This document shows, piece by piece, positions 16,204 through 24,600 of a stretch of 33,599 nt of DNA. The stretch is from Flavobacteriales bacterium (GTDB taxonomy: Bacteria; Bacteroidota; Bacteroidia; Flavobacteriales_D; Sanyastnellaceae). The stretch is from positions 1 through 33,599 of the forward strand of contig JALQTD010000008.1 of assembly GCA_023264155.1 (NCBI GenBank), in the 5' to 3' direction. Position numbers and translations under genes: made by a program. Under the pieces are notes generated by a model. The model worked only from the letters and a program-made list of their open reading frames with translations. It was not told the origin of the DNA and ran no database searches. The stretch's first letter is position 1. Every line of letters begins with the position of its first letter.

Positions 16204-17148
16204 ATGCAACCTTCAGCGCCACATACCCTGTTTTCTGGTCACAACGGAGCCGTGTATGATGCCGTCCATTGGAACGCAGCAGGAAAGTGGGTGACGGCGG
16301 GCGGCGACGGGGTGGTGGCGAGCTGGTCCGATGATGGCCAAGGCACGGCGGAGTTGCATCACCAGCAGGCTTTTTTCAGCGTGGCGGCCGTGGGCCCGCA
16401 ACTGGTCGCTGGCACCGCTTCTGGCGAGTTGATGATCAAAGGAAAAGGGGCGGAACCGCAGCGCATTCAGGCGCACGAGGGGGGCGTGTTCGCACTGACC
16501 GTGGCCGCCGATGGCACCTTTTATTCAGGCGGAGGGGCGGGCCAAATCCACCACTGGCACCCCACCACCGGCCCCTGGCAATTGCACCGCAGTTTCGTCA
16601 CCCCCGATCGTTCCAAGGTCCGCACCCTCCTCCCCACGGCCCGGGGCCTCCTCGTCGGCACCAGCGCCGGCTGGCTCGGCACCCTGGAGGACGGGCAGTT
16701 CCATCGGTTCGAAGCCATGCCGGTCACCGGTCATTACGCCGCGGTCCCCATCCCGCGCCGGAATGCTTGGCTCGTGGCTTGCGGCGACGGCCACCTCCGC
16801 GTGGTCAGCTTCGCCGGCGAGGTCGTGTACAGCTTTCCGGCACACCAGGGCCCGGTGTATCGTCTGGTCGTGACGGGCGATGTAATTTGGTCCGCCTCCA
16901 GGGATAAATCGGTCAAGGCGTGGCACATAATCGACCTCTCACCCGTAGACAAACTCGTGTTCAAAGGCGGCGGACACACCCGCTCAGTCAACGCCTTGGC
17001 TGCGCATCGCACCCGGGACGGCTGGGCCTTGCTCAGTGGCGGCGACGACCGTTCTGCGCGGGAATTTGTGCTCAACGATTCGGGATACCGCGCCACCAAT
17101 CCACCGGTGGACGGCCGTGCTGCTCAAGCCAGCGGTTCGCCTGACTGA
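16204..17148 (+). CDS. WD40-repeat beta-propeller protein
   Basis: A 314-residue protein from ATG 16204 (MQPSAPHTLFSGHNGAVYDAVHW). I reject the ORF-track start at 15901 because that region belongs to the divergent hisS. Repeats of about 40 residues can be followed: FSGHNGAVYDAVHWNAAGKWVTAGGDGVVASW, IQAHEGGVFALTVAADGTFYSGGGAGQIHHW, FPAHQGPVYRLVVTGDVIWSASRDKSVKAW and GGGHTRSVNALAAHRTRDGWALLSGGDDRSAREF. Several lack a strict WD ending. There is no signal peptide, so it is probably a cytoplasmic scaffold. Partner unknown. The last 77 bp overlap the convergent ung gene on the other strand. Confidence 0.85.
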   Translation: MQPSAPHTLFSGHNGAVYDAVHWNAAGKWVTAGGDGVVASWSDDGQGTAELHHQQAFFSVAAVGPQLVAGTASGELMIKGKGAEPQRIQAHEGGVFALTVAADGTFYSGGGAGQIHHWHPTTGPWQLHRSFVTPDRSKVRTLLPTARGLLVGTSAGWLGTLEDGQFHRFEAMPVTGHYAAVPIPRRNAWLVACGDGHLRVVSFAGEVVYSFPAHQGPVYRLVVTGDVIWSASRDKSVKAWHIIDLSPVDKLVFKGGGHTRSVNALAAHRTRDGWALLSGGDDRSAREFVLNDSGYRATNPPVDGRAAQASGSPD

Positions 17149-17779
17149 ACGGACGGCTTCCGAAAAAGCCGCGGTGAGCCGACAACGGGCTGGGATGTGG
17201 GGCCTCCAAAACGAGGTGCTCTGGACGCCGCACCCAGGAGGCAAAGGCCGCTGCGGGCCTGCCCCACAACAAAAATACGCGGGCGCCTGGTGCATCGGCG
17301 AGGCCTTTGATCACCGCCTCCGTCAAGGCCTCCCACCCCTTCCCTCGGTGCGAACCTGCCTTGCCCGACGCAACGGTCAACGCGGTATTGAGCAGCAAGA
17401 CGCCTTGTTCGGACCAACCCGAGAGCAGTCCATCCCCCGCAATTTCCTCGCGCCACCTCACTGACGGGACGTCCGTTGCCAGTTCCTTCAACATGTTCCG
17501 GAGCGATGGGGGAACCTGCACGCCATGCCGCACAGAAAAGGCCAACCCGTGGGCTTGGCCTGCGCCGTGATAAGGGTCCTGCCCGAGGATCACCACCTGA
17601 ATGTCCTCCGGCGCGAGCGACGCGAAGGCAGCAAAGACGTCCTGTCGGGCGGGAAAGACGTTGGGTTGGCCCACCACCTGCTCCCATAAATGGGCGACCT
17701 GCGCGTCCTCCGCGGCAGTCAGCTGCGGTTCCACCCACGCGCTCCAACGCGCCCCCATGGCTTCCTTCCAAGTTTCCAC
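17072..17779 (-). CDS. ung: Uracil-DNA glycosylase, family 1
   Basis: A 235-residue enzyme that removes uracil from DNA at the first step of base excision repair. Motifs: GQDPYHG (66-72, catalytic Asp68), AFSVRHGVQVPPSLRNMLKEL (80-100), LLLNTALTV (128-136) and HPSPLSAHRGFFGSRPFSQANRWLEQ (195-220, catalytic His195 region). The C-terminus PPVDWWRG matches the usual Ung ending, so the overlap with the WD40 gene is a real gene end and not an over-extension. The start is GTG, supported by a -7-like element exactly 12 nt upstream; an in-frame ATG seven codons later is an alternative. Confidence 0.95.
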   Translation of the reverse strand: METWKEAMGARWSAWVEPQLTAAEDAQVAHLWEQVVGQPNVFPARQDVFAAFASLAPEDIQVVILGQDPYHGAGQAHGLAFSVRHGVQVPPSLRNMLKELATDVPSVRWREEIAGDGLLSGWSEQGVLLLNTALTVASGKAGSHRGKGWEALTEAVIKGLADAPGARVFLLWGRPAAAFASWVRRPEHLVLEAPHPSPLSAHRGFFGSRPFSQANRWLEQHGRPPVDWWRGIPNR

Positions 17780-17782
17780 GCG

Positions 17783-17791
17783 CGTAATTTA
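17783..17791 (-). promoter_or_regulatory. -7-like element (TAAATTACG) of ung
   Basis: A 9-nt variant whose first T is 12 nt before the GTG start. It supports GTG over the downstream ATG. Confidence 0.4.
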
Positions 17792-17893
17792 GCCAAAACT
17801 TCCGCCACACGGCCATCGAAATGTTCACAAGCCGCGCGGAAAAAACATCGGGAATTCAACCGTTTTTTACGTGCGCTTCCGCGATTCGGTGGG

Positions 17894-17901
17894 TACTTTT
17901 G
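17894..17901 (+). promoter_or_regulatory. -7 promoter element (TACTTTTG) of the helicase
   Basis: An exact TAnnTTTG match 63 nt before ATG 17957. It lies inside the ORF-track extension and so argues against that earlier start. Confidence 0.6.
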
Positions 17902-17956
17902 CACCTTCCAATCCACCCAGCCCGTGCTGACCCCACCTGAATCCCCCGCCTCCCCC

Positions 17957-19459
17957 ATGCCGGTCAAGTCGTCGAAAACGCTCTACCACTACCAAGAATC
18001 GGCCATCGAAAAGTTGATGGCGCGCATGCGCAAGTTCCCGGAGCATTACAACCTGCTCTTCCAATTGCCCACAGGTGGAGGTAAGACCGTCATCTTTTCT
18101 GAGCTCACGCGGCGCTTCATTGAGGAGACGGGCAAGAAAGTTTTGATCCTGACCCACCGGATTGAATTGTGCGGACAGACCAGCCGAATGCTCAAGGAAA
18201 TCGGGGTCCCGAACAAGATCATCAACAGCAAGGTCAAGGAACTCGAAAAGGACCACGACCATGTTTGCTTCGTGGCCATGGTGGAGACGTTGAACAACCG
18301 GCTCAACGACGAGCGCATCGGGTTCGACGAACTGGGGTTGGTCATCATTGACGAGGCGCACTACAACAGTTTCCGGAAGTTGTTTGGGTATTTTGAAAAC
18401 CAAATCATCCTCGGAGTGACCGCCACACCCCTGAGCAGCAACATCAAGCTGCCGCTCAAGGACAACTACAACGAGCTCATCGTGGGCGAATCGATCAGCT
18501 CCTTGGTCGAGCAAGGCTTTTTGGCCGAAGCCATCACCTACTCCTACGACGTGAACCTGCGCTCGCTCAAGGTGGGCATCAGCGGGGACTACACCGTCAG
18601 CAGTTCGGAACGGCTCTATGGCAATTACCTCATGCAAGAGAAGTTGCTCTATGCGTATGAGGAAAAAGCGAAAGGAACGAAAACGCTCATCTTCAACAAC
18701 GGCATCAACACCTCCAAGCAGGTGCAGGCCATGTTCGCTGAAGAAGGGTACGAGTGCATGCACCTCGACAACACCCACAGCGAGAAAGAGCGGGAGGAAA
18801 TCTTGACCTGGTTTGAGAACAAGCCCGACGCCATTTTGTCATCGGTTTCCATCTTGACAACGGGGTTCGATTCACCTTCGGTAGAGACCATCATCTTGAA
18901 TCGGGCGACCAAGTCCTTGACCCTGTATCACCAAATGATCGGTCGGGGCTCCCGCGTGTTGCCGAACAAAAAGAAGTTCAACGTCATTGACTTGGGGAAC
19001 AATGCGCGCCGTTTCGGATTGTGGGACACGCACATCAATTGGGCGGAAATCTTCAAGGCGCCCAATGCCTACATCGAAGGGCTCTACACCGACGAGGAAA
19101 TCGAAGAGGAGTTCGTCTACGAGTACGATGAGGAAATCCTCAAGCGGCTTGAGGGTGGCCCTTCCATCGAATTCGACATCGCTGAGGCCTACGTGGAAGT
19201 CACCCGCAACGGGGATCGTCCTAAGCTGGTCATCGACCAAAGCATTGCACAACACGTGAGCGTTATTCGCTACTTGTGTGAGGATTTTTGGGACGCTTCT
19301 GATTTTGTCAAAACCATCGAGGGGGACATCAGTTTCCGCGTTCGGCAATACGCCAAGTGCATTGCCAAAACCACGGAAAACTACAAGAATTGGCTGCAGG
19401 AGGACTACACCCGGAAGCTGATGAGCGCCCTGCGGCAAGCTTACGCGGACGACGAATAA
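17957..19459 (+). CDS. DEAD/DEAH-box superfamily 2 helicase
   Basis: A 500-residue protein from ATG 17957 (MPVKSSKTLYHYQESAIEKL). The Tyr-Gln near residue 12 resembles a Q-motif-like YQ found in RadD/YejH and type III restriction-like helicases. Walker A is LPTGGGKT (37-44), Walker B is DEAH (132-135), motif III-like VTATP is at 154-158, and motif VI is QMIGRGSR (326-333). The C-terminal ~150 residues are acidic (DEEIEEEFVYEYDEEILKRLE). No nuclease or methylase partner is adjacent, so it looks like a stand-alone housekeeping DNA or RNA helicase and not a restriction subunit. The exact subfamily is uncertain. Confidence 0.88.
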   Translation: MPVKSSKTLYHYQESAIEKLMARMRKFPEHYNLLFQLPTGGGKTVIFSELTRRFIEETGKKVLILTHRIELCGQTSRMLKEIGVPNKIINSKVKELEKDHDHVCFVAMVETLNNRLNDERIGFDELGLVIIDEAHYNSFRKLFGYFENQIILGVTATPLSSNIKLPLKDNYNELIVGESISSLVEQGFLAEAITYSYDVNLRSLKVGISGDYTVSSSERLYGNYLMQEKLLYAYEEKAKGTKTLIFNNGINTSKQVQAMFAEEGYECMHLDNTHSEKEREEILTWFENKPDAILSSVSILTTGFDSPSVETIILNRATKSLTLYHQMIGRGSRVLPNKKKFNVIDLGNNARRFGLWDTHINWAEIFKAPNAYIEGLYTDEEIEEEFVYEYDEEILKRLEGGPSIEFDIAEAYVEVTRNGDRPKLVIDQSIAQHVSVIRYLCEDFWDASDFVKTIEGDISFRVRQYAKCIAKTTENYKNWLQEDYTRKLMSALRQAYADDE

Positions 19460-19489
19460 ACGTCGCTTAAGCAACGAATATGAATTCAC

Positions 19490-19514
19490 CGCCGACGTTC
19501 ATGAACTCTCGGCG
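19490..19514. promoter_or_regulatory. Dyad-symmetric site, possible operator
   Basis: CGCCGA-c-GTTCATGAAC-tc-TCGGCG: a perfect 10-bp palindrome flanked by 6-bp inverted arms. It lies between the helicase stop and the promoter of the histidine kinase (element at 19535). No U-tract follows, so an operator is more likely than a terminator. Confidence 0.35.
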
Positions 19515-19534
19515 CGTGAGAACAGCGGGTGGTG

Positions 19535-19543
19535 TAATTTTCG
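19535..19543 (+). promoter_or_regulatory. -7-like element (TAATTTTCG) of the histidine kinase
   Basis: A 9-nt variant of the -7 element; its first T is 12 nt before ATG 19547. Confidence 0.45.
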
Positions 19544-19546
19544 GTC

Positions 19547-20602
19547 ATGCCCGTCTCATCGGCCTTTTGGTCCCTCGAAAACGCCTTCCAACTGGTGTTC
19601 ATGGTCAGTGCCACTGGTGGCGTGGTGCTGTGGATCATGCAATGGCACCACGCGAAACGCTTGCCCAAACCCTTTCCGGGGTGGCTGCATGCTTTGACGG
19701 GGGCCTACGCGGTGTTTGCGTTGGGGAATTGGATTTGGTCGTGGGGACCGACAGGCAATTGGTTTGAAGCCGCTCCGTGGATGGTGGTGGCATCGGCCGC
19801 CGCGCTGGCCGTGATTTTACCGTTGCACCACCGTGGCATGCAACGGATTTTGGGCCAAACCATTCCGAGCACCGATGGGCGGTTCATCGAAGAAATCATC
19901 TTGAGTCAGAGCCTGCTCCAGATTTCCAAAAACAAGGCCCTTCAGGATACCCTGCGGAAATCCAAGCGCGAGCACTTGCGCACGCAAATGAACCCGCATT
20001 TTCTGTTCAATGTCCTTACGGGCATCCAGCACCTCATCATGCAGGGCGATACGGAACGTGCATCGGAGCTCTTTCGCCGGTTCCGTCACTTGCTGATGCA
20101 GGGTTTCTTGTCCGCTGAAGACCATGTGGGCACCTTGGAGCAGGAGCTTCAACACGTGGAGAGTTACCTGGATCTTGAATCCGTGCGGGTGTCCCACCGC
20201 ATCAGTTGGGATTTGGATATTGCGGCGGATGTTGATCCGGGCACGACACCTTGCCCCTTGTTCATCGTGCAGCCGTTGGTGGAAAATGCCATTTGGCACG
20301 GATTGGGCGGTGGAACGCTAGCCGACCCACGGATCCGCATCGTTGTCCGATGGGGGCTAGACGATGACCTCGTCATCCAGGTCAGCGACAACGGTCGGGG
20401 CATGGAAGCAGCCGCTGCTGTGCGCGAAAAGAAACACCAATCACGTGGCACCAGCATCATCAAAGAGCGGCTCTCACTGCTCAGCCATGGCGGGCAACTT
20501 AGCATGGACGAGCAACTCCCCCCTCCCCTGTTGCAGGGCGTAACCAGCACCTTGCGGTTGCACCATTGGCGGGGCTATGCCCACCACGCGGCCGGGGCGT
20601 GA
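19547..20602 (+). CDS. LytS-type (PF06580-like) sensor histidine kinase
   Basis: A 351-residue membrane sensor kinase. Hydrophobic segments lie at about 14-31, 48-66 and 78-93, followed by a coiled-coil linker. The phospho-acceptor motif MNPHFLFN (148-155, His151) and ATP-binding motifs VENAIWHG (245-252, N-box with Asn247) and VSDNGRGM (279-286) are intact. LytS-type kinases normally phosphorylate LytTR response regulators, but none is adjacent, so it is an orphan here. The sensing domain is too short to suggest a ligand. Its stop codon directly abuts the tsaD stop on the opposite strand. The LytS-like pseudokinase at 13809 is a probable paralogue. Confidence 0.93.
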   Translation: MPVSSAFWSLENAFQLVFMVSATGGVVLWIMQWHHAKRLPKPFPGWLHALTGAYAVFALGNWIWSWGPTGNWFEAAPWMVVASAAALAVILPLHHRGMQRILGQTIPSTDGRFIEEIILSQSLLQISKNKALQDTLRKSKREHLRTQMNPHFLFNVLTGIQHLIMQGDTERASELFRRFRHLLMQGFLSAEDHVGTLEQELQHVESYLDLESVRVSHRISWDLDIAADVDPGTTPCPLFIVQPLVENAIWHGLGGGTLADPRIRIVVRWGLDDDLVIQVSDNGRGMEAAAAVREKKHQSRGTSIIKERLSLLSHGGQLSMDEQLPPPLLQGVTSTLRLHHWRGYAHHAAGA

Positions 20603-21606
20603 TTAAAACGGGAGGCGCGGGTCGGCAGCCGTCGCAAGCGTGCCGCGCACGCCCGCTTCAAACTGCAACAGCCCGGCCACGCCGATCATCGCTGCATTGT
20701 CGGTGCAGTAGGCGAAGGGCGGGATGTGCACCTTCCACCCCAAGGTCGTTTCGCGCTCCAGGAGGGCGGAGCGAAGCCCCGAGTTGGCGCTGACCCCGCC
20801 GGCGATGGCCACTTCTTGAATGCCGGTCTGCTCACAAGCCTGCTCTAGCTTGGCCATCAAAATGCCGACGATGGTGTGCTGCACGGATGCGCAAATGTCA
20901 TCAAGGCGTTCGGCAACGAATTGGGGATTCGAAGCGAGGTGCTTTTGAAGAAAATGCAGGATTTGGGTTTTCAACCCGCTGAAACTCATGTCCAATCCGG
21001 CGATGCGCGGGTGGGTGAATGGAAACGCCTCGGGGTTGCCTTGTTGGGCATGGCGATCGATGAGCGGGCCGCCGGGGTACGGGAGGCCCATGAGTTTGGC
21101 CACCTTGTCAAACGCCTCGCCTGCGGCATCATCCAAGGTGGTGCCCACGACCTGCATGTCATTCGGTGCCTTGACCAGCACGAGCTGGGTGTGCCCCCCG
21201 AAACGGTGAGGCAGATAAAGGGCAATTCGGGAGCGGGACCGGGCTCGAGGAAATGGGCCAGCACATGTGCGTGCATGTGGTGCACGGGGACGGTGGGCAG
21301 GCCGTTCGCCCAGGCCCACGCTTTGGCAAAAGAACTGCCGACGAGCAAGGAGCCCAGCAGGCCGGGCCCTTGGGTGTAAGCCACGGCGTCGAGCTGATCA
21401 GCGGTCACGCCTGCGTCCGCCAACGCTGCCTCTACTGTGGGAATCAAATGGGCCGCATGGGCCCGAGAAGCGAGCTCCGGCACCACTCCTCCAAACCGCG
21501 CATGGACTGCTTGGTTCGCCACACGATTTGCCAAGACCTCCCGATCCCGAACAATGGCAACGCCCGTGTCATCACATGACGATTCAAAAGCAAGCAGGGT
21601 CGGCAT
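20603..21606 (-). CDS. tsaD: tRNA N6-adenosine threonylcarbamoyltransferase TsaD, with a one-base frameshift
   Basis: TsaD makes the universal t6A37 modification of ANN-decoding tRNAs and is normally essential. The N-terminal part (MPTLLAFESSCDDTGVAIV...) and C-terminal part (HTQLVLVKAPNDMQVVGTTLDDAAGEAFDKVAKLMGLPYPGGPLIDR...) lie in two different frames. The break falls inside VSGG-HTQLV, at a run of six C (plus strand 21194-21199; six G in the mRNA). One extra G restores the family sequence exactly. Other motifs are intact: HHMHAH, SFSGLKTQ, GGVSANSGLR and YCTDNAAMIG. ATG 21606 is preferred; GTG 21615 is an alternative. A sequencing or assembly indel is the simplest explanation. Confidence 0.9.
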
Positions 21607-21625
21607 GGCATTCACAATTGGTGTG

Positions 21626-21633
21626 CAAATTTA
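21626..21633 (-). promoter_or_regulatory. -7 promoter element (TAAATTTG) of tsaD
   Basis: An exact TAnnTTTG match 27 nt before ATG 21606 (18 nt before the alternative GTG 21615). It is divergent from the tamB promoter. Confidence 0.6.
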
Positions 21634-21657
21634 ATCGGCCCTCCACATAGAAACCCG

Positions 21658-21666
21658 TACTTTTTG
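21658..21666 (+). promoter_or_regulatory. -7 promoter element (TACTTTTTG) of tamB
   Basis: A 9-nt variant whose first T is 12 nt before GTG 21670. It overlaps the TTG at 21664 used by the ORF track, so TTG cannot be the start if this promoter is used. Confidence 0.55.
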
Positions 21667-21669
21667 AGC

Positions 21670-24600
21670 GTGAATCCACTGTGGTCCCGGTTGCTTCGAT
21701 TTTTCGGATATGCACTTGCGTTGTTGGTCCTGATCAGCGCCCTCTTGCACGTGCCCGCGGTGCAGCGGCCACTGGTGAAGGCAGCAGGCAGTTGGGCAAC
21801 CGCATCATCGGGCTTAAACATTGAACTGCAACGCATTGCCATTCATTGGTGGAAGGGCCGGGTGGCGGTTGAAGGCATTGAGGTTCGCGATGAATTGGGA
21901 AGGCCGATGGCGCAAATTGCAGCCTTGGAAATCGGAGGGACGATGCGGATTGGTGGAACGTGGCACGTGCATCAAGTCCATCTGCAAGGTGGCCAAATCG
22001 AGGTTCCCGCTTGGCAAAATTGGTCCGCCCAGCGGCCGCCCTCGCCCTCCCCTGCCGAATTCCCACACATCACCGTGCACCGGATTGACTTGAACGATGT
22101 GCGGGCCTCCCTCCCCGCCGAGTGGGCTGGCGGTTCTGTGCAAGTCAATGTGCAAGGGGGGGCGATGGAGTTGGACGCCGGAGGCTGGCAGTCCCAAGCA
22201 GGACACCTCTTCATGGCATGGGATGAAGGCCAAACCCCTTCCCTCCTGCGCCCCGCCGGCACACTCCAAGCCCATGCCCCCAAGGCCGCACATTCCGAAG
22301 GCGTGCTTCGGCTCAGCGTTGACTCCCTGGACGGATTGGGATGGCACCTCGAAGGCAACGCCCAGTGGCGCGGGGGCGATGTCCCCATCGAAGCGGCCGC
22401 GCTCCGATGGGAATATGCGCCGGCTGATTTCGATGCTTGGTGGGCACGCATCGCTCCCCCGGATTTTGCCGAATGGACGCACGTGCGCACCACAGGGCGC
22501 CTTTCCCTTGCCGGGCAGGAAGTCACCGTCAGCGAGGCCCACCTGGGCGAGGCCATCGCGGTTGAATCGCCTTTCACCTTGACGTGGCTCCCGGGTAGCG
22601 CCTGGCCACAAGCCGAGGGGCGCCTGCTTTTGAATTGGGACGCTGTTCAGCAGCTGCCGGGGATGGACACCTTAAACGTCCCATGGGATGAGCTCACGGC
22701 ATGGACCGGTGAACAGGCAGCCCTCGCCTGGGAAGGCGGGTGGGAAACGGCCTCGCAGCTCACGGTGCATGGAACAGGCGGTCAGGCCCGGGGCGCCTTG
22801 ACGCTCTCGGAAGGCTGGAACCGAGCCGAAGGGGACCTCTTTGGGGTGGACTTGGGGCAAACTGGGCAATTGCAATCGGCGCACTTCAGCATGGAGTCGG
22901 CGGAGGCGTTGACGCAATTGACCACATGGAACTGGAGCGTGGCCTGTGACGTCGACGCAGGCGCAGGACTGCCTGGTCGCCTTGAAGGAAGCGGAACGGT
23001 AGCTTGGGAAGACGCATCGGCTCAAGGCAATCTGCTTACCGCTGGCAATGGATGGCCCGGCGATTTGGCCATTCAAGCCCGCTGGAAGCCCGAAGATACC
23101 CGGGTTCAATTTGCCGGTCAGCTCCTCGGCCTGCAGCCACTCGACCGGCCGTGGAACCTGCACGCGGGCCTCGAGGGGGAGTGGCGAAAGATCCGCGGGG
23201 ACTCCAGCCGTGCGCGCGTGTCGCTCAGGAACATGGTGCTCCTTGATGGTGGCCGCCCCACCACGTTCGAGCGGCTGGATGCCTGGTTGCTGCTCGGAAC
23301 GTCCCGAGCGCAGCTCAGGTGGGAGTCGGATTTGGGCACGGGCGATGTGATCAGCAGCACGGATTGGGACATTTGGCAAAGGTGGTGGCAAGGGGTGCAA
23401 ATGCGGAATCCGGCCGCCGCAACCCCAGCACTCCAAGCCGACATCCAGGTCCGGCGGTTCAGCCCCATCGCCCAGTTGCTGCAATGGCCGGTTGAACTGG
23501 CCGACGGCAGCCGCATGCGGGCCACCGTGGGACAAGACGGCGTGGAAGTCCGGTTCAATTCGGCCCGCTGCAGCGTGGAAAACTGGACCATTGAAGGCCT
23601 GCAGCTGGCCGTGGACGGCTGGGAAACAGAAGTCTATGCGAACGCCTATGTGGAGGAAGTCGCGCTGGACGCCGAGGTGCTGGCGCGTGCTTGCGCCCTC
23701 GATTTGCATGGGGATTCCCTGTGGGCAGCGGACATCGAGTGGCTCGGTTGGGGCGATCAGCCCACGCGTTTTCGGGCGGAGGCAGGCCAAAACCAGGGCA
23801 ACTGGGACGTGTTCGTTTACGAAGCTGGCGTCCCTTGGCTCACCGAGCGCTTGGAATTGGCGAACGTTCCCGCACGCTTGAGTTGGTACCCCGAAAGTGA
23901 TTCCCCGTGGTCCCTAAGCGGTTTCCAATGGCAAACCCCCGGGGCACGCCTCGACATCCATGGTTCCATCGGAAACCGCGGGGAGGCCAATGTGCGCCTC
24001 GACCTCGAACTGGACGGCTTGCCTCGGTGGGGGGGGGTGGACGCTTGGCCCGTCGATTTGGCCTTTGCACAAGCGAGCGTCGAGCTCTGCAACTTGCTCG
24101 AAACGCCCATGGTTTCCACCACCGGGTACGTCGAAGGGGTGCAATGGGGGGAAGGCGCCCTCGAGCGCATTGAATGGCAGGCGGACGGCGACCAAGGCGG
24201 CTTGCAAGCCAGCTGGGCAGGCAAGCATCAAGGCCAAACCACCTTGCGCGGAAGCGGCTTCATCCCGCTCACTCCCGACCAAGAATGGAACCATGAAGTG
24301 GCCATTCAGGCGCTTCCATTGGAGTGGATCAACCCGCTGATGCCCGCCGGCACCGTGGACTTGCTCGGGACCATCGCGGGCCGCGCGGAGGTGCGGGGGC
24401 CGCTCGCCGAACCTCGGCTGAACGGGCAGTTATACACGGACTCGGCCCGCGCCCGGATCGATTACCTCGGAGTCGACGTGTGGTTGAGCGGATCAGCGCA
24501 GTTGGCGCCTGAACTCATCGCGCTGGACCGGTGGACCATTCGGGATGATCAAGGCCGGGCGGCTTGGTTGACGGGGACCATCCTCCACCAATCCTTTGCC

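Noticed and set aside
17957-19459. Helicase as part of a defence or restriction system
   Set aside because: No nuclease, methyltransferase or other defence gene is adjacent; neighbours are ung and a sensor kinase.
19461-19476. Inverted repeat CGTCGCTTAAGCAACG as a helicase terminator
   Set aside because: The stem has a mismatch, is short, and no T-run follows on either strand.
21664-21669. TTG start of tamB in the ORF track
   Set aside because: The TTG lies within the -7 element; GTG 21670 fits the 12-nt rule seen at nine other genes.
22672-23790. 372-residue minus-strand ORF inside tamB
   Set aside because: High-GC shadow of tamB without motifs or a promoter element.
24029-24038. Run of nine G in tamB as a phase-variable frameshift
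   Set aside because: The frame stays open through the run and the protein continues normally, so nothing shows that switching occurs.
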